Below are positions 34,226-44,960 of a DNA stretch of 64,000 bases, piece after piece (position 1 is the first letter of the stretch; each line of letters starts with the position of its first letter). Location: positions 26,138,001 through 26,202,000 of the forward strand of contig JAZBRS010000039.1 of assembly GCA_037176725.1 (NCBI GenBank), in the 5' to 3' direction. The notes under the pieces are model-generated. The model worked only from the letters and a program-made list of their open reading frames with translations. It did no database searches and had not been told where the DNA came from. The position numbers and the translations under genes were made by a program. Source of the DNA: Posidonia oceanica (Eukaryota > Streptophyta > Magnoliopsida > Alismatales > Posidoniaceae).

Positions 34226-35398
34226 CTACGGTACGGGGCAGCCCCTACCATTGTATTTCTCGAAGTCCGGTATTTTAAACTTCGGAGTGAGTACCGCCTC
34301 TGGAAAGCAACAGAGGTCCCGAAATTGGTAGGTCTGGTGCTCAGTACCCTGCACTAGTCGTAGTGCCTTCTCCAAGACATCCATCCGGTTGTTGATGGGG
34401 TCTAGATTTGCTGCCACAGGAGAGGGATCAGCTGGGGTATTGAGCACATACGTCGAATGGGTCGCACCTAAGTGCTCCTCCGGATCTACCATAGTGTCGC
34501 CTGGTGGAGCAACGGGATGGCCGACGTATCCATGCTGGGGAACTGTGTATGCAAGAGTGTATGCAGGATGCTGGGCTTGATGCAAAGGAGAAGGGTAGAT
34601 GCCATGCTGTGCAGTGGGAGGGGTAGGATGCCGGAGCACCAGTTGCTGTACAGGCGGGGTGCCAGACAGCGAGCCAGTAAGGTACTGGGCTCCAGCCGGT
34701 CCAAAGGACTGACCACCAGGGGGAAGAGGAGCATGCTGTGCTAAGTGTTGTGCAGAAGGAGGCAGTAAACGGGCCCCCATCGTCGGAACCGTGAGCAGTT
34801 GAGACGATGGTCGAGGCGGAGGTGTAGAGGTAGATGCATGAAATGCAGGAACTGGCCTCAAAGGAACCTCAGGAATGACAGGAGCACAGGAAGGACGAAC
34901 CGATAGAGCCATGCCCTGCAGTCTCTAGGCAAGCTCCATCAGGTGCTGGTACTACGCCTCAGGCATCTTGGCAGCGGGAACGCTGAAGTGCAGTGCCGGC
35001 GAAGGTTGAGAAGCGAATGGCACGGACATAGACTGTCCGGGAGGAACAGGTTCTACAGTAAAAGTCGCAGCAGTGGTGGGAGGGATGTCAAAGGCGACGT
35101 ATCCCTGGGACGGAGGGGGCAATGGTGTCTCCGAAGCACGAGTAACGGTCATCAAGATAGACTCGGCGACCGAATCCGGAGGGAGAGATGCTTGCCACTG
35201 CTCGGGAACATACTGAGATCCTAGAGGCGTCAGGGGAGGAAACCCTGGCGTCGGAGGGGGAACGAAAGGGACAGAAGGAGCAATCGAAGGGGCCAGAATG
35301 GAAACACCCTCCGTGACAGGAGTAAAGAGAGGCTCACTGATGTACTGGGCCATTGCTGACCTAGAGCGCGTGAGAATAGGGCTACGACGGGTATGCAA
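34226..35398 (-). pseudogene. Gag N-terminal part of element A
   Basis: Gag N-terminus. The likely start ATG is at 35,351-35,353 (MAQYISEP), in the same SRSAMAQ context as C1 (48,546). It is Pro-rich and then enters the conserved FRDLCCFPEA...FEKYNGRGCP region before the core. Two in-frame TAG codons lie near 34,952 and 34,925 (EA-stop-YQ and LA-stop-RL). Extension above 35,353 is open but not supported as coding. Confidence 0.8.
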
Positions 35399-36663
35399 AC
35401 GGCGATTCCTAATAGGAGCTATCGTCGCAAAGGCGGATAGCTCAGAAGGGGAATGGTCGCGAACAAGGTCGCAACAGGGGTGTCAGAAAGGGTCGGCACT
35501 CAAGCTCCAGCAAGGGGAACTCGCTTACCGATCACTGCTGACACAAACAAAAGGAAACAGGAATTAGAAACTGAAAGACAGATGCAAATGTGTTAAGTTA
35601 GATGGCCTGAATGATATGTATGCTTTCTAGTATGCCCCCCTCAACTATCTAGTGTATCTTAGCAGGTGATCTACTTCGGGTATCCCTGGGTGTACGGGTC
35701 ACTGACTCAGGTCAGAAAAGTGGGTTCCCTACCTAACTCCTGGCCCAGAGCTCAGGTAATGACAGGGTGGTGCGTTGGTGGCCTCAACCCCGCCGAGGCG
35801 TGGGTAGTACCCTCTACTAACACCGACACGACCCCTAAACAATGGGGGGACAGACCGACTGACTTGCGCCATGCCCAAAGTAGTGGAACAAGAGGCCGGG
35901 ACTATCCTTCGCAGACTAATAGGTGGACTCAGATGAGGAGATGCATGCCCTATATGATGCTTATGCCAATGATTAAAGTCTTTTATCTTGCGCATTTTAT
36001 TAACCCAAGGGAGTGAAGGATTGTTTGAAGTCTCTAGTTGCTCCTAGAAGTTTTTTTTACTTGCCATTTTTAGTTAACCACGGGGAGAGCAAACAAGTCT
36101 CTACTATCCTAGGCATGGCATGTGTTAAAGGGAAGAAAATCAACCAAATATGGCAAGCAAACAACATACAACACAGCAAAAGGCAAGTGCATGGCATGTG
36201 CGGGTGTTTGTGAGCATGATAGTGAAGAGAAAGCATCCATCATGTCAAAAGGCATATAAGCAGGGCATGTGCGTACGTAGTGACATAGCAAATGTGTAAA
36301 AGAAAGCATTCATCATTCAAAAAGCATGCATCGTTGCCAAACAAGTATGTAGACATGCATCGTGCAAGAAATGAAGCAATAATAAGCAAGCAAGATAAAG
36401 AAGGTAAAGACAGGTAAGCCGTAAAGCAAGTAAGAGCAGAAGCAAGGAAATAAGCAAGTAAACAAGCAACAGAGGCAAAGCAAAGCAAAACAGAGCGCAA
36501 ACTAAGGCAAAGGAGGTGCAAAACCTAAGTAGAGTGGCCACAAGGCGACTCGCTAGGAGTTTGCACAGAAAAGCGAGCAAAACAGGCAAAGAAGGCACAA
36601 AAGGCAAACAAGGCTGCAAAACAAGCGAGCGAAAAAGCCAGGAACGAAAGCCAGAGTCTGCTG
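35399..36663 (-). other. Untranslated leader of element A
   Basis: Between PBS and gag. It holds the conserved leader block shared with C0 and C1 (about 35,730-35,870), a zone of AAGCAAG-type low complexity (36,330-36,520) and, near 35,536-35,545, a pyrimidine-rich TTTGTGTCAG that looks like a splice acceptor just upstream of gag. Confidence 0.7.
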
Positions 36664-36681
36664 TCCCCAGCAGAGTCGCCA
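36664..36681 (-). other. Primer-binding site of element A (tRNA-Arg type)
   Basis: On the minus strand TGGCGACTCTGCTGGGGA, one base from the end of the 5' LTR. It differs from the C1 site by one base. The proposed primer is tRNA-Arg. Confidence 0.88.
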
Positions 36682-36682
36682 C

Positions 36683-39600
36683 TGTAGTAATCCCAATCAG
36701 AATCAGGCTTACTATTAACGGCTAGGTCCGAGGAGGAGGGCTCAACTCGAAAACACTTAAAACAGAGGAGAAAAGATAAGAAAAGAAGAAGATAAGACAA
36801 TTCAGAGTCGCCACCGTGTCTATTATCGGGAGACAAGGAAAATCAGGGGAAATACGTGAATTAACACGTAAAACCAAGCAAGAAATGCAAAGCAAAGCAA
36901 TGCAAAGGAAAACAAATGCAAATGAATGCAAATGAGATGACTCATGCTTAGGATAAGGGCAATATGGTCATTACGGGCCAAAAGACTGGGCAAGGACTCC
37001 TGTTACACGTGGGGAAGGTGTTAGGCACCCCCGACACGCCCGAGAATCGGTCTTTCTAGGCTTACGCTCGCATACGTAGGGAAATGCAGGTTTGAATGCC
37101 TAAATGCCAATGAATGCCTGAATGGATGCTCATAGGTGTGCTCTAAGTGGTGGGATGCAATGCAGGAAAGTAAACATGCAGTCTAAGCGCTCAGCAACGC
37201 TGTCTGTGTTCCGAACCGGGCGAAACGTGGCTCGTGAGAACTCCAGGCAGTAAGCATCATTGCCCTATATGCAAATGCAAGCGAAAAAGCAAAACGACGG
37301 TAAAACCAAGCAATGCAGGCGACATGCAAAGGAAAACGGCATAAGACATGCAAAACATTGCGAGAAGCGGAAGTGACATGCAAAACGGTGCAAGAAAACA
37401 AGATCGGCACGCAAAATGGTGCGAGAAAGCAAAGCGGCACGCAAAACGGTGCAAGAAAGCAAAGCGGGCATGCAAAACGGTGCCAAAAGCAGAGCGGGCA
37501 TGCAAAACGGTTCCAGAAAACGAAGCGGGCACGCGAAACGGTGCCAGAAAATGAAGCGGACACGCAAAACAGTGCCAAGAGCAAAGCGGGCACGCGAAAC
37601 GGTGCCAAAAGCAGAGCGGGCATGCAAAACGGTGCCAAAAGCAAAGCGGACATGCAAAACGGTGCCAAAAACAAAGCGGGCACGCAAAACGGTGCCAAAA
37701 GCAGAGCGGGCACGTAGAACGGTGCCAAAAGCAAAGCGGGCACGCGAAACGGTGCCAAAAAACTAGCGGGTACGCAAAACGGTGCCAGAAGCAAAGCTGG
37801 CACGCAAAACGGTGCCAAAAGCAAAGCGGGCAGGCAAAATGGTGCCAGAAGCAAAGCTGGCACGCGAAACGGTGCCAAAAGCAAAGTGGAATAAAACATC
37901 GACAAAGCCATGCAGATGCAAATGCAAAGAGAGGGGACAAGAGAAGCGAAAGGAGAAGCAAACAGTGCGTGTGTGAGAACAGACACTGTTTAAGGGCCAC
38001 GCAGAGTAGGTGTGAAGACCTACAATGGGGAGAATAAGCAAGTGGAAGGATTACCTCCATTTTGCAACTGTTTCCCACTAAACCGTCCCGCGATATTTCT
38101 CGCACGCTGCCCAAAGCTCGCAGTGCGATCAGATCGTGAAAAAGGGGGAAGAAAGTCGTAATTAGTGGTGAATCTAGGGGAAACACAACACAAAGCACCT
38201 GGGAATACGCGAAAAAGGGGAGCAGAGCTGATAGATAAGAGGAGGAAGTCCTGTTCTACATGTTCGAGGAAATAGAAAGCGAAAACGATGCATGCAATGC
38301 AAATGGTGTGCAAATGAATGCTGTGCAGGGGTTCAGGAGGACTTACCTGGGAAATCTGAAGCTTGATCTGAGATCTGTTTGGTCCATGCTGAAGAGCGCT
38401 CCACTGGGGTCGTCCAGGTAGCTTGGTTGAGAAGATCCAACAGTCGGATCGGAAGATATTCCAGCTTCAAGGCAGAGGGGCCAGAACAGGGGAGAAGAAT
38501 GGATCTAGGTGTAAAGGGGGTCCTAGGGGTGTGTAAAACAGGTCCTCCCCTGTGAATGGGAGCTAAGGGTGTTTAGGTGTGTGCAAGGAATGCAAAAATG
38601 CAAGAATGCATGAGTGCGATGCATGCAAAATGCAAGAAAAGACCTAAGGATGATTTTTCAGAAAATTAGGGACTTAAATGCAATTTTTGAAAGAATGAGG
38701 GTCTAAATGCAAAGATTTTGAAAAGTTCGGGGCTTTTTATGCAAGATTTTTGAAAGCTTAGGGGTCTGAATGCAATTTTGCAAGATGCAGGGTTCAAAAT
38801 GCAACCTAATAAGGTAAACATGCACTGGAATAGGCTTTGCAACCATATGGAGGATCTATATGCAATTTTAAAACATGCAGGGGTTGCAATGCAATTTTGT
38901 AAGAAAAATGCGCGCTAAATACATGCTATGCATGATGCAGAGGACCTATGTGCAAAATCAGGAAGCAAGAGCTAAGCATGCAATGCGGTAAATAGAGGAT
39001 GCAAATAGGATGCATGATAACAGATCAAAGGACCAACATGCAAATAATGCAAAGATCAAGACTTAACAGCAATTTAATAAGATAACAGCAAGCATTTAAA
39101 TGGCATTTAACAACTAAAGGACCTAATTGCAAAAATAAAAACATGCTGGGGCAAACAATAAAGCATAGCAAGCCATGTTGAACCAAGAACGGACAGATAT
39201 GCAAATATAACAACTTACTGGACTAGATCTAAAGAAACAAGATTAAATCACAACAACAGAGGACCAATGTGCAATAACAGAAACATGCAGGACTTAATTT
39301 AAAAGACAACATAAGAAAATAAACAGCATGTGGATGATAGTGCAAATAGGCAAGAATGTGGACATTAATTGCAATTCAATATGGTTTTAAATCAATACAA
39401 CATGAATCTTAACTGATCAAGACTTATATGCAATATTAGAAAGTAATAACGATAGCAATGCAATGTAGGAAAATTAAACTAAGTTAATGAAAAATAAAAA
39501 AAAACGCAACAGAGGTGCTTACAGGAGGAGATGGTCGGAGCTTGCCGGCGATGGCTCTGGACCGGCAGAGGAGGCTTCGGTGCGGCGCGACGCGGGAAGG

Positions 39601-42582
39601 CTACGGGGGAGCCTAGCGAGACGCGGCGGAGGCGGGGGAGGCTTGTAGCAGCGACGGCGGTGGCGGAGACGCACGGGAACGCGGCTGCAGCTGCAGCTGG
39701 AGCGCCGGCGACCGGCACTGGAGAAGACAGGGACTTCAGCGAGCTCGTGTGGGCGGCACAGGCGACGAAAACCATCGGGGAAAGGTCGAGGAGCAAGAGG
39801 AGGAAGAGGAGAATCCGGTGGAGGCTGATTTCGGCCGCTGCGCACGCCGGAGAGGGCCACCCACCTAGGTGACTTTCAGCCGACCGGAGGGAGGTGGAGA
39901 CGGCGATGTGCGGCAGCTGCTGGTGCGGGGGATGCTCGGGGACGTTGCCGGAGCTCCAAGGAGGACGACGGAGCTTCCAGAAGCAAGCTCCACGGCTCGG
40001 TGCAAGATCTGGTTCAGCAGGACTCTTGCTGCGAAGGCCGAGGTGGGTACGGCGATGTGCGGCGTTCCAGGCCGAGCCAAGGGTACGGGCGGCTAGGTAG
40101 TTGTCTGGGGAGTGCGTGGGAAGAAACGGAAGTGGATTCCACTGAGTGTGGAAGAAGTTATGGAGGTTTGAAGTTTTTGGGCAAAAAAGGGATCCAAGTG
40201 TTTGTAGTGGAATGTGAGGAGTGTGGGAGGTTTCAAGATGCGATTTTGGGTGGCTCGGGAAGGTGGTTACTCGGTGAGTCTGATGGCAAAGTTCTGGGAT
40301 TTTAGGAGGCTCGTGGTGGTGGATTTGCAATGGAGAAGGTCGGTCTGAAAGGTGTTGGGTGCTGAAGGCTTTGGAGGTCGATTCAGAGGTGATTCCTAAT
40401 GGTTCTTGGCTTTTGGAAGTGGGGGAAGGAAGGTGGTTCCTTGGGTTTTCAGTGTGTGTCCGAAAGGAGATCGGTTGTGAAGGGAAAAAACGGGTTTTGA
40501 TCCCCTCCCTCTCCACTGAATTTTTTGGGGTTTGAGGTCAAAGGAATGGGTTTCTGTCATTTTCGGTAGAGCATGGAAGGGGTTGCTGTGTTGGTCTTCG
40601 GCCACAGGGTATGGGAGTGATGGAGGGAAGTCCATGGGATGTCAGGTGGAGGTTTGAAAAAGAAGAAGGAGGTCTGTCGTTTTGCTGTGAGAGGAGGAGA
40701 AGAAGAATGGAAGAAGAAGAAGAAGAAGAGAAGGAGGGAAAGAGGAGGGGAAAACGTGGGCTGTGGGCTTGGAAAAAAGAAATGAAATAAAGAAAGAAGG
40801 AAAGAAGGAGGGGAAGAGTTGGGTTAGATGGGCTGGACCAAAAGAGGGAGAGGTAGAAAAGAAAGGGAAGAAGGAAAAAAAAGAAAGAAAGAGGAGAAAG
40901 AAGAAGGATGAAAAGGAATAAAAATAAAATAAAATGAGAATAAAAATAAAAAGACTTTAAGGTGATTGCCCAAGTTAGGATTTTTAGATTTGGTTTTTTT
41001 AATGGTTGTTTTTAATTAGGATTTTAGGATTAAGGAATTTTAGTTTTGATTAGGATTTTGAGTTTTCTTTTAAGTGGTTTTTGATTTTTTGTTTAAATGT
41101 TTGTTAAATGTTTAAATTGTCTTTCAGTTATGTTTTTCTTGTTAAGTCTTTGGAATTTTTGATTAAGTTTTTTAAAGATTGTTTTTAAATTAATTAGGGA
41201 GAGTTTTAGCCTTTGATTTTAATCCTTTTTTAGGGTTTTGTTTAAGTTTTGTTTTGAATTTGATTTTGTTTGTTGGATTCTTTTAATATTTTTTTAGTTA
41301 AGTTTTTCTTGTTTAATTAAGCATTTTCAAATTTTTGATTGTTTGTTTTTTTTCTTTTCAATTAAGTTTTCAAATTGTTTCTTTTAGAATTGTTAAGCTA
41401 AGTTTTCCTCCTTTTTTTGATTACTTGCCTTAGTATTTTAAGTTGTTTTCTTTCTTTTTAGGATTTGTTTTTTTGATTGTTTTTAGTAGGGTTTTTTCTC
41501 TACCTTGTTTTGATTATATCTTGGTTTTTTCTTTGATTTTATAGCATTTTATTTTTGTTTGTTTTGCATTTTTTAACTTGCATTCTCAATTTCCTTTTTT
41601 AGTTGGATTTAGTTAGGTTTTTGTTTTTGATTGTTTGTTTAAGTTTTTAATTATTTATTTTTAGGATTTTGACTTGTTTCTCTTTTGTTTTAGAGTTTTA
41701 AATGTTTTTAAAAGTTTTTCTGGGGTTTAGTAAGAGAGGAGAAGAGGAAATTAGAAAGGAGAGGAAAAGGGATAAATGGAGGGATAAATAGGAAAGAGAG
41801 GAGTTGAAGGAAAATAATTTTTTGAAAATTAAAGAAAATGGTAAAAATAAGATAAAAATAGGAATAAGATTGAGAACAGATAGCAGCACAAGAGGGGCCC
41901 ACAGCCAGACAAAAAAGAGGGAGAAAGGGGGGAAAAGAAGGATGATAATCAGGAGAGAGAGAGGAGAGAGAAAAGAATAATCTAGGAGAGAGAAAAGGAT
42001 AATTTGGGTAAATGGAGGTCTTAGAGGTTTCAAAAAGGAGTGAAATTTGGTGGGTGTGTAGTCTAGGGTCTCTAGTCTGTGACCTAGGGTTTTGGTTTGG
42101 TTTTGAGAAAGTTTTGGAAGGGTTTTGAGGTGTAGAAAAAGGGTAGTTTTGCCTAAGTTTCCTAGGATTTTTAGGTGTGGTTTTGGTTTGAAAGTTTCTA
42201 GGATTTTTGGTGGGTTTGTTAAGTCAGGGATGGTGAGTTTTCCTATGGTTTTTTGTTAGTTTTTGGGTTCGGGAAAGGGGTGTGATCCTAGGTTGAGTTT
42301 GGGCTTGTTTTGGGGAGAAAGAGAGAGGGAGAGGTGTGGATTTGGACCTAGGTTTGGATGGTTTTAGGGTAAGGTCTTGGATGATTTCAGGGTAAGGTTT
42401 TGAGAGGGTTTTGGGGTGGTTTTGTGGGTTAGAAAATGGGTGTAGTTCTAGGTTTGGTTTTGAGGTTTGAGGTGGAGTTTTGATTTGAAAGGAAGGGTGA
42501 GGGGAAAGGTGTAATTTTGGGTTTTTTTCCTAGCCGCCAGAGAGCCCTGCCAATTCAGCCTTGTCGAAATGGGGTGTCAACA
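36683..42582 (-). repeat. 5' LTR of element A (5.9 kb)
   Basis: Uninterrupted LTR of 5,900 bp. The U5 side is at low coordinates: conserved GTGCCTAACACC block (complement about 36,995-37,030) and PBS-like TGGCGACTC at 36,805-36,813. Candidate donor sites on the minus strand are CAGGTAAGT (complement 38,341-38,349) and CTGTAAGC (39,517-39,524). The GC-rich block 39,510-40,100 has a 345-codon open frame on the sense strand, but it starts at GTG, has no early ATG and no known domain, so it is not called. Transcription should start inside this LTR; no TATA box can be chosen with confidence. Confidence 0.92.
37350..37895. repeat. 30-bp tandem array in A 5' LTR
   Basis: Same units as in the 3' LTR copy (10,430-10,915), but the number and order of variants differ, so the array has changed since the two LTRs were identical. 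It produces repeated ten-residue peptides in silico only. Confidence 0.9.
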
Positions 42583-42587
42583 CAATC
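42583..42587. repeat. Target duplication of element A, right copy
   Basis: CAATC, matching 9,760-9,764. The C0 sequence resumes after it. Confidence 0.9.
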
Positions 42588-42618
42588 ACTTCTTGTTGTC
42601 TGGATTTTCTCCGTTACC

Positions 42619-43990
42619 ATGGAGAATCCATCCTTTAACTCTCTACCTTCGGCAGATTCCGGGGTTGTTGGTCAGTCTCCCCCACCTTGTCTACCAACAT
42701 TCATCACCTTTTCCAGGCACCTTTGCCCAGCTCGGTTCTGAGCCCAAACGCCCTTGTATCCTCTCTACATGTGGCACCTTGTGTTGAGGCACGGGATCAG
42801 CCTGCACTTTTGTTTGACATCGATGGACTGAGCTATCTGGTGTCTCCTCAGTCTGTGAGCCAGTCTCCTTGTCCTTCAACTGTGTCTTTTGCACCTACAT
42901 CTGTGGTCCCTTTGTTTAGCTAGTCTGCTTCCTTGCCTCAGGGATCGCTTGTATTATCTCATGTCAGGATATCGCCTCCACCACCTGTGACACCGTTACA
43001 TCCCTCACCAGCTGTGTCCTCCTTTGACCCTTGTTTTAGCTCACCTTTGTGTCTGATTCCTGGTCCTCGTGCTGAGGTGCGTACCTTTGTCCCTTCAAGC
43101 TCTCTTATCATGCCTCCTCATCTTGGGCCAGTTGTTCCCGCAATAGAGTCCCTCATGTCCTTTAGGTCTACTGCCCCAGCCACCTTATCCCCCCAAGTGG
43201 AATCCTTCTCCCAGTTGGCTCAAGAAATGCAGGGCCTAGCTTAAGACTTGCAGAGTCAGCTTTCTACTCTAGCATCCCCATCTCCTGCACTTTCTGTTCT
43301 TGCTCCGGTCGTGCCCCCTAGCTACCCTGTGCTTCTTACTCCTTGAAAGCCGCAGCAGGAAATGAAGCGTGCCCAGCGCCAGCCCTCCGACTTCACTCGC
43401 TTGGGCCAATCACTCAGCTCTTTCTTCCCTAGGGTCGCCCATCTTTTGACACTCCTGAGGCTTCCTGAGGTTCACCCACTGCTGAGTCCCCTTCCACCAC
43501 GGTACAAGATGAACCTTTATTGCAGTTTCTATCGAGCTGCTTGGCACTCGACCGACAACTGCTTCTCATTGCGGAATGCAATTCATGATTTGATTGACCG
43601 CAAGGTCATCATTATCAACACTTAGGAAGCAGCCTCCACTCCAGTGCCACCACCTGCACCCTCACCTGTCCCTGCACCTTAGCATCCTAATGTAGTCAAC
43701 CAGTCCTTGCTTGCACACTCGAGCTCGGGAGGCCCTGGGCTCTCAAGAGTCCATTGTATCTTCCTTTCTAAGTCTGCTACGTCAGCAGTGGACCCCTCCT
43801 CCTTGATGCACTACATTTTTGAGCCCTTTCCTGTGCACTTGTATCAGTTGGCTCTCTTCAATTCTGAGTCGGCGATTCACATGATACAGTTGACCGCAGA
43901 GCCGGAGCCCACCACTGCGCGATCCACCGCACAAGCATAGGCTCAATCACCTATCTATTTGCTAACCAGATCTCAAATAGAGCCTTCCCA
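42619..43990 (+). pseudogene. Gag remains of element C0
   Basis: Decayed Gag. A possible start ATG is at 42,619 (MENPSFNSLP), followed by Pro/Ser-rich sequence. The segment 43,362-43,625 aligns with A's zinc-knuckle region (LYCSFYRAAWHSTDNC), but the knuckle His is Tyr and the Gly is Trp, so zinc binding is probably lost. The segment 43,707-43,940 aligns with the following part of A (DPSSLMHYIFEPFPVHLY). The capsid core is missing. Several stops and frame changes are present. Confidence 0.7.
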
Positions 43991-44463
43991 TCTCCCCAAT
44001 CTCCTGTCTCCTTGGCTCTGTCAGAACAACTTTGCAAAGATGAGAGAGCATGCGGCCAGAGCCACCAAGGCAGCACCAGCGGCACAGGAGTGGATCCAGT
44101 ACCTTCATCCCGAGGTTGTTGACAAGTAAGTCCCTCCTACCTTCCTTGGTCTTGCATTGCCTTTTCATTTTCAGTTTTTGTTTGTTTTGCAATTTCTCGC
44201 CTTACCAAAAAACCAAAAAACCCATAAAAAATATAAAATCATCAAAAAACCAAAAACATGCCTTTCATTTCCTGCATGCTCATTTCATTACCTGCATCCT
44301 GGAAAATACAACCAAAACACAAAAGAAAATCAAAAAATGCGAAAACAACAAAAACATGCTTTTCCCTTCCGTCGATTTTCAATTTTATGTTTTCTAAAAA
44401 AGGCAACAAACCATAAAGAATGCAAAACCCTCAAAACCCAATTGGCACAGCCATTTTGTTATC
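43991..44463 (+). other. Deletion junction zone of C0
   Basis: Replaces protease, RT, RNases H and most of integrase. 44,010-44,130 has a short readable peptide (REHAARATKAAPAAQEW) that I do not recognise, then a GTAAGT site and A-rich DNA (44,200-44,440). Confidence 0.45.
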
Positions 44464-44565
44464 AAATAGATCTTCTCGAGTGGTGCAGTAATCCTTGAGG
44501 ACATGGACCAGGTTGAGCAGTCAGAACCGGTCAACTCTTGCTACCTCAAGAAATACTACCAACGA
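44464..44565 (+). pseudogene. Integrase C-terminal tail of C0
   Basis: About 33 residues matching the end of A's integrase (SSGAVILEDMDQVEQSEPVN, then CYLKKYYQ). It proves that C0 was a full element of this family before an internal deletion. Confidence 0.85.
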
Positions 44566-44960
44566 CACGAGGCTGTATCCTTGCCTTACCGAGTCTTCTT
44601 CTCTTATATTCCATGCATTCATCATTCACAATCATGCATTTGAAAATTGCATCTTGTAACACCTGCAAATTCGTTTGCCCTCTTGTTTGGCTAGTTTAAC
44701 GAATTTAGCAGGGACAGGTGTTACTAGCGACTTTCTAGCAAGATATTTAATCTGGAATCTTGGGATAGACACGTGCTACAGGCACGTGGCTCTGGCTCGT
44801 TTCTGTAGCACGGCACACTTTTTCAGTATCTCAGTGGTTGCACGTTGATCTGGTGTCGCAGCTTGGATTTGGTTGTGGTGGTTGGTGTGCAATATCGGCT
44901 GATCTTCCCTAACATGAGCCACTTGAGCTGTAAGTAGCTGAGTTGTTGTGGTTCTATACC
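44566..44960 (+). other. Tail of C0 and a foldback of unknown origin
   Basis: From 44,656 TGTAACACCTGCAAATTCGTT begins a foldback whose other arm is AACGAATTT...CAGGTGTTAC, ending near 44,727. TGTAACACC is also a common plant LTR start, so this may be a fragment of another LTR. No PPT is visible before 44,961, and ATACC precedes the C1 LTR. Confidence 0.4.

Larger units (their letters stand above)
9765..42582 (-). mobile_element. Element A: Tat/Ogre-type Ty3/gypsy retrotransposon
   Basis: A 32.8-kb insertion into the leader of C0. Without the nested solo LTR (5,719 bp plus 5-bp duplication) it is about 27.1 kb. On the minus strand the order is 5' LTR (36,683-42,582), PBS, leader, gag with a CX2HX4HX4C knuckle, aspartic protease, RT with YVDD, degenerate gypsy RNase H, archaeal-type RNase H, integrase, DUF7745-like ORF, satellite-rich 3' region, PPT and 3' LTR. 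The dual RNase H is diagnostic of the Tat lineage. Most of the two LTRs differ by only scattered transitions, so insertion is fairly recent, yet the coding frame has several nonsense codons and frameshifts, so it is not autonomous now. Confidence 0.92.
5843..44656 (+). mobile_element. Element C0: deleted Tat-type Ty3/gypsy element hosting A
   Basis: A plus-strand retrotransposon: 5' LTR, tRNA-Arg-type PBS, leader with the family's conserved block, then (after the 32.8-kb insertion of element A) gag remains and finally the last residues of integrase. Protease, RT, both RNases H and most of integrase are gone, so it is a deletion derivative. Homology to A is clear at the gag zinc knuckle (43,362-43,625) and the integrase tail (44,464-44,565). 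No 3' LTR or polypurine tract is recognised; the right limit is set where C0 homology stops and a TGTAACACC sequence begins. It is the oldest or nearly the oldest layer here. Confidence 0.7.

Noticed and set aside
39479..40516. 345-codon open frame on the sense strand of A's 5' LTR, with a 328-codon counterpart at 18,265-19,251
   Set aside because: It begins at GTG, with the first ATG very late, lies in GC-rich and low-complexity DNA, has no recognisable domain, and the two copies differ by indels in the coding direction. More likely untranslated leader.
9765..42582. Element A as an endogenous plant virus
   Set aside because: Domain order with archaeal-type RNase H, LTRs and tRNA-Arg PBS fits a Tat retrotransposon; no movement protein or envelope-like gene is seen.
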